Source of the DNA: Nocardia aobensis NBRC 100429
GTDB taxonomy: Bacteria > Actinomycetota > Actinomycetes > Mycobacteriales > Mycobacteriaceae
Length of the DNA: 64,000 bases
NCBI RefSeq assembly: GCF_000308375.1
Contig: NZ_BAFQ01000162.1
Location: 34,596-98,595 of the forward strand
Direction: 5' to 3'
The stretch's first letter is position 1, and each line of letters begins with the position of its first letter. Under the pieces are notes generated by a model, which was not told the origin of the DNA, did not search any database, and worked only from the letters and a program-made list of their open reading frames with translations. Positions 7,376 through 15,886 of this stretch are shown in pieces. The translations under genes were made by a program, and so were the position numbers.

Positions 7376-8323
7376 TCAGGCGATCGACAGCGCGATACCG
7401 TCGAGAATGTCGTGCTCGCTCACGATCAACTCCGCGATCCCCGCCCGGCGTGCCAGTTCGTCGGCCAGCACCTCGGTGATCACCGCACCGCCGCCGATCA
7501 CGTCGACCCGGCCCGGATGCATGGGACCGAGGGCGGCGCGTTCGTCGTGGTTCATCCCGATCAGGCGGTGGCAGACCTCGCGGAGCTGATCGAATGTGAG
7601 CCGGGTCAGATGCACCCGATCCGAATCGTATTCGGGCAGGTCCAGCGCGACGGCGGCGATCGTGGTCATGGTGCCGGCCACGCCGACCCAGGTGCGGGCG
7701 CGCTCGACCGGAACCACGCCGAAGGCCTGGGCCAGCTGCTGCGAGGCGAAGAACCGCGCGGACGCGACCTCCTCGCCGGTCGGCGGATTGCCGTGCAGGC
7801 AGCGTTCGGTGATCCGCACACAGCCGATATCGGCCGAGTAGGCCTCCTGCACACCGGAGCTGTCCCCGAGCACCACCTCGGTGGATCCGCCACCGAGGTC
7901 GACGACTACGAACGGCCCTTCGGCACTGGACAATTCGCCGACCGCGCCCGCGAACGAGAGCCGCGCCTCCTCGTCGCCGGTGATCACCTCGGCCTGGGCG
8001 CCGGGCACGACGCGGCCCAGTTCCACCCCGGTCATGGTGAAGAAGTCGTCGCGATTGCGTGCGTCGCGGGTGGCGCTGGTGGCGACCATGCGCACCCGGC
8101 TCACCCCGGCGTCGATCATGCGGTCGACATAATCGTGCAGGGCGACGCGAGTGCGTTCGATCGCCTCCGGATTCAGTTCCCCCGTGGCGTCCACGCCCTT
8201 GCCGAGCCGCACGATCCGCATCTCACGGTGCACGTCGGTGAGGTGGCCGTCCGCGCCGACGTCGGCGATCAGGAGCCGGATGGAATTGGTGCCGCAGTCG
8301 ACGGCGGCGACCCGATCACTCAT
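7376..8323 (-). CDS. ppx: Exopolyphosphatase / pppGpp phosphatase (Ppx/GppA family)
   Basis: A 315-residue ASKHA-fold phosphatase, the short actinobacterial type (like Rv1026). It shows phosphate-loop 1 (A-V-D-C-G-T-N-S-I-R-L-L, residues 5-16), T-S-A-T-R-D-A-R-N, and phosphate-loop 2 (V-V-D-L-G-G-G-S-T-E). It lacks the C-terminal HD-like domain of long Ppx proteins. Its ATG at 8323 overlaps the stop of the DUF501 gene by eight bases. It is therefore the last gene of the ftsB-DUF501-ppx operon. Role: polyphosphate and possibly stringent-response turnover. Confidence 0.93.
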   Translation of the reverse strand: MSDRVAAVDCGTNSIRLLIADVGADGHLTDVHREMRIVRLGKGVDATGELNPEAIERTRVALHDYVDRMIDAGVSRVRMVATSATRDARNRDDFFTMTGVELGRVVPGAQAEVITGDEEARLSFAGAVGELSSAEGPFVVVDLGGGSTEVVLGDSSGVQEAYSADIGCVRITERCLHGNPPTGEEVASARFFASQQLAQAFGVVPVERARTWVGVAGTMTTIAAVALDLPEYDSDRVHLTRLTFDQLREVCHRLIGMNHDERAALGPMHPGRVDVIGGGAVITEVLADELARRAGIAELIVSEHDILDGIALSIA

Positions 8324-8909
8324 CACTGGCTCCCGCGTCGGCATTCGGTTGGTACTGCTCGTATTTCGGCCAGTCCTGCGGAATCGCGGTGCCGCGCAGT
8401 CCGGTATCGGCCGCCAGCGCGACGGCTTCGTCACCGAGCGGGTTCAGCCCCGGCCCCTTGGCCAGCGAATGCGCGATCAGCACGTGCAGGCATTTGACCC
8501 GCTCCGGCATCCCGCCACCGCTGAAATCCGTTCCCAGCGACTCGATTTCGTCGCGCTCGGACAGGTAGCTCTCGTGCGCGGCGCGGTAGGCGGCGGCCAG
8601 TGCCGGGTCGGCGGCCAGGCGCTCGGTCATGCCACGCATCAGTCCGGCGGCTTCCTGCCGGCTCGCCTCGGCGGTCAAGCGCGGATCGGTGAGGTAGTAG
8701 AGCGTGGGGAACGGCGTGCCGTCGGGCAGCCGCGGCGCGGTCTTCACGACCGCCGGTTGACCGTCGGGTGTGCGATAGGCGATCGCGAGCACTCCGCGCG
8801 GCTCCCGGCCGAGTTGACGGGCCACGATCTCGAGATCCGCCGCGGCGGGCGCACCCCGCTCGGCACGCGCCTCGCCGGACGAGGGCTCGGGCGTAGCGGG
8901 GTCGGTCAA
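8316..8909 (-). CDS. DUF501 protein
   Basis: A 197-residue protein equivalent to M. tuberculosis Rv1025, always between ftsB and ppx. It opens after a disordered Pro/Ala/Glu stretch with D-L-E-I-V-A-R-Q-L-G-R-E-P-R-G. Conserved parts follow: P-F-P-T-L-Y-Y-L-T-D-P, S-G-G-G-M-P-E-R-V-K-C-L-H and G-P-G-x-N-P-L-G-D-E. I chose TTG at 8909, which has AAGGAG 8 bases upstream and overlaps the ftsB stop (TTGA). Longer upstream frames would run into ftsB. Function unknown; synteny suggests an envelope or phosphate role. Confidence 0.88.
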   Translation of the reverse strand: MTDPATPEPSSGEARAERGAPAAADLEIVARQLGREPRGVLAIAYRTPDGQPAVVKTAPRLPDGTPFPTLYYLTDPRLTAEASRQEAAGLMRGMTERLAADPALAAAYRAAHESYLSERDEIESLGTDFSGGGMPERVKCLHVLIAHSLAKGPGLNPLGDEAVALAADTGLRGTAIPQDWPKYEQYQPNADAGASDE

Positions 8910-9553
8910 CGGTGTTCTCCTTCGGGCGGGGGTGGTGGCGGCGGGGGTGGCGGCGGGGGCGGCGCCTCGGTGGTGGACTGCGGCTCGGACATACTGCGCC
9001 ACAGCTGGGTGTACCAAGGATCGGGACGGCGGGCCTGACTCGTCGGCACCGGCACCGCGGGCTGCTCGATACCGGGCACCTGCACGATATAGGCGGTGTC
9101 GCCGGGCATCACCAGCCGCAGCCGGTCGCGCGCCTCGGAGCGGATGTAGGCGGGATCTTCCTGTTGGGCGCGGCGGTCGCGCAACCGCGTCAGATCGTTT
9201 TCCAGATCACGGCGCTGTTCGGCCAATTGCACCGATTCCGAACGCTGACTGAAATAGGTGCGCATCGGCACGGCGAGCGTCAACGCGAGCGCGCACAACA
9301 CCGCGGCCAGGATGACCGCGCGCCCGGTGGACAAGCCCAGAATCCGGTGATCGTGGCGATCCTCGGACTTCTTCGACTTCGCGCGTGTGGTGCGCGGTTC
9401 GGATCTCGTGCCGGCCGGACGACGTTGCGCGGCCCGTTTGCCGGCGGACGTGCGCGCGGAGCCGTTCGCGGCCCGCTCGGGTCTGGGCGACCGCGTCGAG
9501 CGGCGGTCACCGCGTCCTGCCGGACTGGTGCCGCGCGCCCGTCGCTCCGTCAT
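8906..9553 (-). CDS. ftsB: Cell-division protein FtsB/DivIC (septum formation initiator)
   Basis: A 215-residue bitopic protein: a long basic cytoplasmic head (1-75), one helix (about 79-97, V-I-L-A-A-V-L-C-A-L-A-L), a coiled coil (105-130), and the DivIC motif (D-P-A-Y-I-R-S-E-A-R-D-R-L-R, 133-146). FtsB links FtsQ and FtsL in the divisome. The C-terminus ends in a run of 13 prolines, then E-G-E-H-R. It corresponds to Rv1024, next to eno. ATG at 9553 is preferred, since upstream frames read the minisatellite. Confidence 0.9.
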   Translation of the reverse strand: MTERRARGTSPAGRGDRRSTRSPRPERAANGSARTSAGKRAAQRRPAGTRSEPRTTRAKSKKSEDRHDHRILGLSTGRAVILAAVLCALALTLAVPMRTYFSQRSESVQLAEQRRDLENDLTRLRDRRAQQEDPAYIRSEARDRLRLVMPGDTAYIVQVPGIEQPAVPVPTSQARRPDPWYTQLWRSMSEPQSTTEAPPPPPPPPPPPPPEGEHR

Positions 9554-9576
9554 CCCCACACCTCGAAATCGCCTGC

Positions 9577-9696
9577 CTCCGCAGCGGTGCTGCGAATCCG
9601 TGCCGCAGCGGTGCTGCGAATCTGTGCCGCAGCGGTGCTGCGAATCCGTGCCGCAGCGGCGCTGCGAATCCGTGCCGCAGCGGCGCTGCGATTCGA
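9577..9696. repeat. 24-bp minisatellite, five tandem copies
   Basis: Five head-to-tail 24-bp units begin at 9577, 9601, 9625, 9649 and 9673. The core is CCGCAGCGGTGCTGCGAAT, with T/C change in the middle of later copies. Each unit holds a perfect inverted repeat CGCAGC-GGY-GCTGCG, so the array could form five small hairpins. It lies between eno and ftsB, and its copy number may vary between strains. It may act as a transcription barrier behind eno, or simply be slippage-prone DNA. Confidence 0.85.
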
Positions 9697-9775
9697 CCGC
9701 ACCGCGCAACGGCTTCGCGCGGTGACCGGCCGCGGTATCGACCGGCCCCGCACGCCACACCCGTTGTCGAGGCTA

Positions 9776-11065
9776 CTACCCCTCGAAGACGAACCGGGGG
9801 AATGCGACGTCACCGGCGTAGCGAGCCGAATCGCCGAGCGCGTCCTCGATGCGCAGCAGCTGGTTGTACTTGGCGACGCGTTCGCTGCGGGCGGGGGCGC
9901 CGGTCTTGATCTGACCGCTGCCGACCGCGACCGCCAGATCGGCGATGGTGGTGTCCTCGGTCTCGCCCGAGCGGTGGCTCATCATGGTCTTGTAGCCGTT
10001 GCGGTGGGCCAGTTCGACCGCGTCCAGCGTCTCGGTGAGGGTGCCGATCTGGTTGACCTTCACCAGCAGCGCGTTGGCGGCGCCCTTGGCGATGCCGTCC
10101 TCGAGCCGCTCCGGGTTGGTGACGAACAGGTCGTCGCCGACCAGCTGGATCTTGTCACCGATCAGATCGGTCAGCGCGACCCAGCCGTCCCAGTCGTCCT
10201 CCGACAGCGGGTCCTCGATCGAGACCAGCGGGTACGCGCCCAGCAGGTCGTTGTAGAACTCGGCCATCTGCTCGGCGGTGCGCTCGGCACCCTCGAACTT
10301 GTAGCCCGTTCCGGCGGTGTAGAACTCGGTCGCGGCGACGTCGAGAGCCAGCGCGACATCGCTGCCCAGGTTGTAGCCGGCCTTGCCGATCGCCGACGCG
10401 ATCAGGTCCAGCGCCTCGCGGGTGCCGCCGGCCAGATCCGGGGCGAAACCGCCCTCGTCACCGAGACCGGTGGACAGGCCCTTGGTCTTCAGCTCGGCCT
10501 TGAGGGCGTGGTAGACCTCCGCACCCCAGCGCAGCGCCTCGCGGAAGGTCGGCGCGCCGATCGGGGCGATCATGAATTCCTGCACGTCGACACTGGTGTC
10601 GGCGTGGGCGCCACCGTTGAGGATGTTCATCATCGGCACCGGCAGCACATGCGCGTTCGGGCCGCCCAGGTAGCGGAACAGCTCCAACCCCGAGGACTCG
10701 GCAGCCGAGCGGGCCACCGCCAGCGACACACCCAGCAGCGCGTTGGCGCCGAGGCGGGACTTGTCCGGGGTGCCGTCCAGATCCAGCAGCACCTGGTCGA
10801 CGGTGCGCTGCTCGACCGCGTCCAGGCCGATCACGGCCGGTGCGATCTCGTCCAGCACGCCCTCGACAGCTTTGCGGACACCCTTGCCGCCGTAGCGGTC
10901 GCCGCCGTCGCGCAGCTCCACGGCCTCGTGCTCGCCGGTGGAGGCGCCGGACGGCACCGCCGCGCGGGTCAGTGTGCCGTCGTCGAGAGCGATCTCGACC
11001 TCGACGGTGGGGTTACCGCGCGAATCCAGGATCTCGCGAGCTCCGACCTGTTCGATGATGGCCAC
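9776..11065 (-). CDS. eno: Enolase
   Basis: 429 residues, normal length. It interconverts 2-phosphoglycerate and phosphoenolpyruvate in glycolysis. All catalytic parts are visible: E204 in G-D-E-G-G-F-A-P, magnesium ligands D242, E283 and D310, K336 in L-L-V-K-V-N-Q, and the S-H-R-S-G-E-T-E-D loop (363-371). It starts at GTG 11065 with AAGGAG about 12 bases upstream. Neighbours lpqU and ftsB match the mycobacterial order. Confidence 0.98.
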   Translation of the reverse strand: MAIIEQVGAREILDSRGNPTVEVEIALDDGTLTRAAVPSGASTGEHEAVELRDGGDRYGGKGVRKAVEGVLDEIAPAVIGLDAVEQRTVDQVLLDLDGTPDKSRLGANALLGVSLAVARSAAESSGLELFRYLGGPNAHVLPVPMMNILNGGAHADTSVDVQEFMIAPIGAPTFREALRWGAEVYHALKAELKTKGLSTGLGDEGGFAPDLAGGTREALDLIASAIGKAGYNLGSDVALALDVAATEFYTAGTGYKFEGAERTAEQMAEFYNDLLGAYPLVSIEDPLSEDDWDGWVALTDLIGDKIQLVGDDLFVTNPERLEDGIAKGAANALLVKVNQIGTLTETLDAVELAHRNGYKTMMSHRSGETEDTTIADLAVAVGSGQIKTGAPARSERVAKYNQLLRIEDALGDSARYAGDVAFPRFVFEG

Positions 11066-11272
11066 GAAACGACACTCCTTCGGCTGCTGGCGATCAATTC
11101 AGGGCCCTGCCCACCGCCGTCCATGAGCAGGTCGCACGGCGGGCCCGTGCGTCTGCGAGCCTAATGGGTGCGGTCCGGATCGCACGACACAGGTGGGCGC
11201 GCGGTCGCGGTCGTTCGCGCGCGCAACGAATTGCGGCGGCGCCGAAGCATGTGCGTGGCAGCGGGGTGGGTC

Positions 11273-12010
11273 TCAGGCGCGGCGGCCGACGCTGTACGCC
11301 GCCGCCTTCGTCCGCACGGTCGCCATATAGGTGGTGGACTGGTTGTAGGTCAGCACCGCCTTCTGCCACCCCTCGGGGGTGCGCAGATCGCCCCCGCTGG
11401 CGCACAGGTAGCGCGCGGCGGTCAGCGAGGCGTCGTCGATGCTGTCCGGATCCGCGCGGCCGTCCCCGTTGGCATCCACACCCCAGTGCTGCCAGGTTTC
11501 GGGCAGGAATTGGAACGGCCCCTCGGCGCGCACGTAGACCGGAGCGCCGGCGCGGGCGGTGGCCGCGTCGTCGAGAATCCTTGCGACACCGGGTGATCCG
11601 TCCAAGGGGATGCCGCGGATGGGCGGGCGGACCTCACCGTCGGCATCCAGGTCGGAACCGCCGTGGCGGCCGTGCTTGCTCTCCACCCGCGCGATGCCCG
11701 CGATCGTGGTCCAGCCGATGCCGCAGTCGGGACGCGATCGGTCCATGACCTCGGCCGCGTATCCGTAGGCCTCGAGCGCGACCGTGGGGATGCCGAGCGC
11801 GTCCGACTGCCCTTCTGCCCAGCCACGCAACTGTTCGGCACTACGGCCGGGCGCATCGAGGTCGATCAGCGGAACCGGGCTGCCCGCGCCGGGCGGGAAA
11901 CCGTCCGGAATCGGGGGCAGGTTATCGGTTCCCGCACATCCGGACAGCAGTGCGACCGCCGCGGCAGCGGCGAACGCGAGGGGCCGGAATCCGGGGATGG
12001 TCGAACGCAC
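11273..12010 (-). CDS. lpqU: LpqU-like lytic transglycosylase lipoprotein
   Basis: 245 residues. A lipoprotein signal ends in L-L-S-G-C (Cys25 the lipid anchor). The mature part matches the MltB-like transglycosylase fold: I-A-G-I-A-R-V-E-S-K-H with a catalytic Glu, G-P-F-Q-F-L-P-E-T-W, D-A-N-G-D-G-R-A-D-P, and a final A-V-L-T-Y-N-Q-S. It should cut peptidoglycan at the outer face of the membrane. It equals Rv1022 in position beside eno. The start is GTG 12010. The 207-bp gap to eno holds no gene. Confidence 0.9.
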   Translation of the reverse strand: MRSTIPGFRPLAFAAAAAVALLSGCAGTDNLPPIPDGFPPGAGSPVPLIDLDAPGRSAEQLRGWAEGQSDALGIPTVALEAYGYAAEVMDRSRPDCGIGWTTIAGIARVESKHGRHGGSDLDADGEVRPPIRGIPLDGSPGVARILDDAATARAGAPVYVRAEGPFQFLPETWQHWGVDANGDGRADPDSIDDASLTAARYLCASGGDLRTPEGWQKAVLTYNQSTTYMATVRTKAAAYSVGRRA

Positions 12011-12139
12011 CTCTCCATCATCCAGATTCGCGCGCGGATGGCACGCATCGTGACGGTGCGCTCCATCCGACTCCGCATACGATCAGCTACCTTTCCCGGC
12101 AACCGTTCGATACCGAAACGCTATGTCCAATGGCGCACT

Positions 12140-12179
12140 TTAGGTAAGCCTTGCTTAAGATCAACGGAGCGACTAACTT
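12140..12179 (+). promoter_or_regulatory. Iron box (IdeR/DmdR-type) overlapping a promoter
   Basis: TTAGGTAAGCCTTGCTTAA at 12140-12158 fits the actinobacterial iron-box pattern TWAGGTWAGSCTWACCTWA with about two mismatches. A promoter overlaps it: -35 TTGCTT (12151-12156), 17-bp spacer, -10 TAACTT (12174-12179). Iron-loaded IdeR/DmdR bound here would block the -35, so the downstream five-gene cluster should be switched on by iron shortage. The first gene starts 57 bp beyond the -10. This is a sequence inference. Confidence 0.75.
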
Positions 12180-12235
12180 CGCAGTCCGAGTCTTCACCAC
12201 CTGCTTCATCCCCATTGCGAGGAAGGGAACTCCTG

Positions 12236-13333
12236 GTGAAAAACGTTCTCCGCGAACGTAAGACACCCCAGCACGAAGAAACCGAACCGATCGACCGCCG
12301 TACGCTTCCACCCGAGGCCGCGGCGGCCGTGTTCTGTTCGGCCGAAGAGATCGCGATCACACTCGACCGCACATCCGGCGGTTCCGTACCGGTCCGGCGC
12401 ACCCTCTCCGATCCGGCCCTGATCCGGCTCGTCGACGCCTATGCCGCCGACCTTCCGGCGGCGGTGCGGACCGCGTTGCGACCGCCCGACACCGCCGCCG
12501 GCGCGACGATCATCGGCCGCCTGCCGGTGCGCGACGACGAACTCGGCCCGACACCGCCCGATTGGACCCATGCCGCCGAACCGGCGTGTCCGGCATCGTT
12601 TCGCCTGGATATCGCCCTGTTACTGCTCGCCCGCTGCGCGGGCGAACCGTTCGGCTGGCAAGGCCAGCAGGGCGGGCGGCTGGTCAACAACATCCTGCCC
12701 ACGCCCGGCCACGAACACGAACAGTCCGGCGCCAGCAGCACCACCCTGCTGAGCCCGCACACCGAGGACGCCTTCCATCCCGAACGCGCGCATCTGCTGC
12801 TGCTCGGCTGTCTGCGCAATCCCGATCGGGTGGGCACCACGGTGTCCTCGGTCCGCCGGGTGAACCTGGACGCGGACCGGCGGCGGTTGCTCGCCGAACC
12901 GACGGTGCCGATCCTGCCCGACATCTCCTACGGCGAGGATTTCAGCGGGCATCGCCCCGCTCCCGTGGCCACCGTCGCCACCGGTGACGGTGGGCCGACC
13001 CTGCGCTACGACCCCGCCTACACCCCGCTCGACGAGGCCGCCCCCGAATACCGTTGCGCCTACGCCCATCTGGGTGCGGAATTGGAACGAGTCTGTCACC
13101 GTGCGGTGTTGGAGCCCGGCGAGTTGCTGCTGATGGACAATGATGTCGTCGTGCACGGCCGGGTTCCGTTCACGCCCCGTTACGACGGGACCGACCGCTG
13201 GCTCAAACGGGTCAACATCCGGCTGGCACGCCGCCGCGCACCGGCCGAAACCGGCGAAAGCGGATACGGGCAGCGGACGGTGCGGCCGTTTGCGCCCGAT
13301 TCCGTTGTGGCACCGATGATTTCGCACCGATGA
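12236..13333 (+). CDS. Clavaminate-synthase-like Fe(II)/2-oxoglutarate oxygenase
   Basis: 365 residues. It fits the TauD/clavaminate-synthase-like group that includes amino-acid beta-hydroxylases (VioC, AsnO type). The iron triad is H175-x-E177 (in S-P-H-T-E-D-A-F-H-P) and H307 (in D-N-D-V-V-V-H-G-R), and an Arg near 321-325 would hold 2-oxoglutarate. GTG at 12236 follows GAGGAAGGGAA. It is first in an iron-box operon with diaminopropionate genes. The SbnB-like neighbour releases 2-oxoglutarate, its cosubstrate. The substrate, a free or derivatised amino acid, is unknown. Confidence 0.85.
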   Translation: MKNVLRERKTPQHEETEPIDRRTLPPEAAAAVFCSAEEIAITLDRTSGGSVPVRRTLSDPALIRLVDAYAADLPAAVRTALRPPDTAAGATIIGRLPVRDDELGPTPPDWTHAAEPACPASFRLDIALLLLARCAGEPFGWQGQQGGRLVNNILPTPGHEHEQSGASSTTLLSPHTEDAFHPERAHLLLLGCLRNPDRVGTTVSSVRRVNLDADRRRLLAEPTVPILPDISYGEDFSGHRPAPVATVATGDGGPTLRYDPAYTPLDEAAPEYRCAYAHLGAELERVCHRAVLEPGELLLMDNDVVVHGRVPFTPRYDGTDRWLKRVNIRLARRRAPAETGESGYGQRTVRPFAPDSVVAPMISHR

Positions 13334-13358
13334 ACCTACCAGTGAACCGAGGAACGCA

Positions 13359-14348
13359 GTGAGCAGCCGCCCCACCCCCTTGCGCGTACTCAGCCGCAGC
13401 GATCTCGCCGATGTCCCGATCGCCCCCAACGAGGTGGTGCGCGCCGTCGAGGACGCCTATCTGGCCCTGGCGCAGGGTGATTCGGACAACCCCCGCAAGC
13501 TCAGTGTGGCGCATCCGGACGGCTGGTCGGTGGCGTACGCGATGCTGGGGCGCGACGGGCGCCGCCGGGTGGTGGCGATGAAGACCTCGTACAAATTCGA
13601 TCCGAGCCACGACCGCAGCACCAAGCGCTACTACACCACCATCACCCTCTACGACGACGCCACGGGCACCCCGATCGCCATGATGGACTGCGCGCGGGTG
13701 GGTGCACTGCGCACGCCGGCGGTGTCGGCGCTGCTGGTGCGTGAGACGGTGCGGCCGGGCGCGCGCAGCGTGCTGCTGATCGGCACCGGTACCCAGGGCC
13801 GAAACGCGTTGCCGCACTTGCTCGCCGCGAACCCGCAGTTGAACCGGCTGATGGTGTACGGCACCCATCCCGAGGGCCTGGAAGCGGTGGGCACTCACTT
13901 GCGCGCGCACGCTCCGCACCTGGATCTGGACGTGGTCGACGATCCGCGGGCCGCGGCGGCGACGGCCGATGTGGTGCTCGCGACCGCCGGACCCGGCACA
14001 CAGGTCGCCCTCGAATCCGATGATCTGGCACCGGGTTCGGTGGCGGTGCTGGTCGGTTACGGACTGGCCCCCTCGACGCTCACCGGCGCCGATCGCGTGG
14101 TCGCCACCAGCGCCGAGCAGATGGCGCTGACCGGCACCGATATGGCGGGACCGGACGGGCGGCTGCGCTCGGTCGACGCCGAACTGCCGGCGATTCTGGG
14201 CCGCCGCGCGACCGCGCGCACCAGCGCCGAGGAACGGCTGTTCGTCTACAACAGCGGCCTGGTCCTCACCGATATCGCCGTCGCGCACGCGCTGGCCGAA
14301 CGCGCTATCGCCGAGGGCCGGGGCACGGAGGTGCCGCTGTGGGACTGA
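13359..14348 (+). CDS. Ornithine-cyclodeaminase-family dehydrogenase, SbnB-like
   Basis: 329 residues, OCD/mu-crystallin family. It has the M-K-T-S-Y-K-F substrate loop (Lys75), R-T-P-A-V-S-A-L, and a Rossmann NAD site I-G-T-G-T-Q-G (141-147). In staphyloferrin B biosynthesis SbnB oxidises N-(1-amino-1-carboxyethyl)-glutamate to L-2,3-diaminopropionate and 2-oxoglutarate. The SbnA-like gene three positions on makes that role likely here; cyclodeaminase is the alternative. It starts at GTG 13359, 25 bp after the oxygenase. Confidence 0.85.
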   Translation: MSSRPTPLRVLSRSDLADVPIAPNEVVRAVEDAYLALAQGDSDNPRKLSVAHPDGWSVAYAMLGRDGRRRVVAMKTSYKFDPSHDRSTKRYYTTITLYDDATGTPIAMMDCARVGALRTPAVSALLVRETVRPGARSVLLIGTGTQGRNALPHLLAANPQLNRLMVYGTHPEGLEAVGTHLRAHAPHLDLDVVDDPRAAAATADVVLATAGPGTQVALESDDLAPGSVAVLVGYGLAPSTLTGADRVVATSAEQMALTGTDMAGPDGRLRSVDAELPAILGRRATARTSAEERLFVYNSGLVLTDIAVAHALAERAIAEGRGTEVPLWD

Positions 14349-14475
14349 CCGGGGCGCACTTTCCCGGCGCCGCGCGCTCCCGGCCGACCGCGAACCGGAC
14401 GACGATCCGGCCGCCCGCGACACCGAGCGCGGGCCGGCGCGTGGCACCGCGTGCGGGCCGGTCGGAGACGACGCT

Positions 14476-15852
14476 GTGACCGCGAGCCGGACTACGCGAG
14501 CGCCCGACGATGCGCCGAATTCCGCCTCGATCACGGCGCCTCCCCTCCCGGCACACCGGGACGAATGGGAGCGCCGCCTGCTCGCCGATACCCATCTGCT
14601 CGACGACATCGCCTACGCGGTCGGCGGCCCGTTCCACCTGCTGTACCCGGAGCGAGTGGGCGTGAATATCGACGGCTTCCGTGACCAGTTCCGCCGCCAC
14701 GGCGTCGACGGCGCGATCTACTACGGCAAGAAGGCCAACAAGTCCGCAGCCGTGGTGCGGGTCTGCGCCGAACACGGCGCCGGCGCCGATGTCGCCAGCG
14801 TCGGCGAGCTGAGTTCGGCTCTGGCGCACGGTATCCGGGGCCACGATCTGGTGGTGACCGGTCCGGCCAAATCCGATGAACTGCTGTGGCTGGCCACCCG
14901 GCACGGCGCCCTGATCGCCATCGACGAACCGGGCGAACTCGACCGGCTCGCCGGCCTCGGCGCCACCGCCCGCGTGCTGCTGCGGGTACTCCCGCCGGAA
15001 TCGACCAGCCGATTCGGCATGACCGACATCGAGCTCGACACGGTCCTGCACCGCACCGATCCGGCGCCGATCAAGGTGGAGGGCTTCAGCTTCCACCTGT
15101 CCGGCTACGACCCGATCGCCCGCTCGGAACTCGCGGCGGCGCTGGTCGACCGGTGCCTGCACGCCCGCGCCCTCGGACATCCAGTCACCACCCTCTCCAT
15201 CGGCGGCGGATTCGGCGTGGACTATCTGCCGGATACCGCCTGGCGCGCCTTCACCGAGGGCCACGGTCCGCACTGGTTCCACGCGGACAAGACCTTCGAT
15301 TCGTACTATCCCTACCACCAGCGTCCCGCCGGACCGGCCGCGCTGGCCGCCGTCCTCGACCACGACGACCTGGCGAAAGTCGTACGCGCCCAAGCCATCC
15401 GGCTCGCGATCGAACCCGGGCGCGCGCTGCTGGACCGCGCCGGAAGCACGGTGTTCCGCGTGCAAGGCGTGAAAACTCGCACGGCACAGTCACTTCCCTA
15501 CCAGCTGCTCACCGTCGACGGCACCAGCCTGAGCCTGTCCGAGCAGTGGTTCGACAGTGAATACCTGCCCGATCCGCTGCTGTGGCCGACGCGACCGGGT
15601 GCGATGACCCCGGCCTGTGTCGGCGCGGCGACCTGCCTGGAATCGGACATGCTGAGCTGGCGGCGCATTCCACTGCCGCGTCCGGCGGTCGTCAACGATC
15701 TGCTCGTCTATCCGAATACCGCCGGATATCAGATGGATTCGAACGAATCGTCGTTCCACGATCTCCCCCTCCCGCCGAAGGTGCTGCTGTCGAGCAGCCC
15801 GGACGCGGATCCGGCGCGGCCACCGCGGCTGCGCTGGACGCTCGAACGCTGA
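14476..15852 (+). CDS. Fold-type III PLP decarboxylase, Y4yA/SbnH-like
   Basis: 458 residues. A diaminopimelate/ornithine-decarboxylase-like PLP enzyme. The barrel carries the Schiff-base Lys86 in Y-Y-G-K-K-A-N-K-S, then D-V-A-S-V-G-E-L, S-I-G-G-G-F-G-V-D-Y and I-E-P-G-R-A-L-L-D. The C-terminal domain has the C-L-E-S-D site. SbnH and the Rhizobium Y4yA proteins decarboxylate a diaminopropionate-derived siderophore intermediate, giving an ethylenediamine unit. GTG at 14476 has GGAG 8 bases upstream; the 127-bp gap before it has no other gene. Confidence 0.85.
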   Translation: MTASRTTRAPDDAPNSASITAPPLPAHRDEWERRLLADTHLLDDIAYAVGGPFHLLYPERVGVNIDGFRDQFRRHGVDGAIYYGKKANKSAAVVRVCAEHGAGADVASVGELSSALAHGIRGHDLVVTGPAKSDELLWLATRHGALIAIDEPGELDRLAGLGATARVLLRVLPPESTSRFGMTDIELDTVLHRTDPAPIKVEGFSFHLSGYDPIARSELAAALVDRCLHARALGHPVTTLSIGGGFGVDYLPDTAWRAFTEGHGPHWFHADKTFDSYYPYHQRPAGPAALAAVLDHDDLAKVVRAQAIRLAIEPGRALLDRAGSTVFRVQGVKTRTAQSLPYQLLTVDGTSLSLSEQWFDSEYLPDPLLWPTRPGAMTPACVGAATCLESDMLSWRRIPLPRPAVVNDLLVYPNTAGYQMDSNESSFHDLPLPPKVLLSSSPDADPARPPRLRWTLER

Positions 15853-15886
15853 CTCCCCTTCCCATCACACTCTCGAGGAGACTCGC

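Noticed and set aside
9577..9696. CRISPR array
   Set aside because: The units abut with no spacers, so this is a minisatellite.
8912..11164. A 750-codon open frame on the plus strand across eno and ftsB
   Set aside because: It is antisense to two certain genes. Long antisense frames are expected in GC-rich coding DNA, and its translation is Arg/Gly/His-rich without domains.
12140..12158. Zur (zinc) box reading of the operator
   Set aside because: The sequence lacks the central TGA-N-A-N-N-A-T pattern of Zur sites and fits the iron-box pattern better, though zinc control is not excluded for related clusters.
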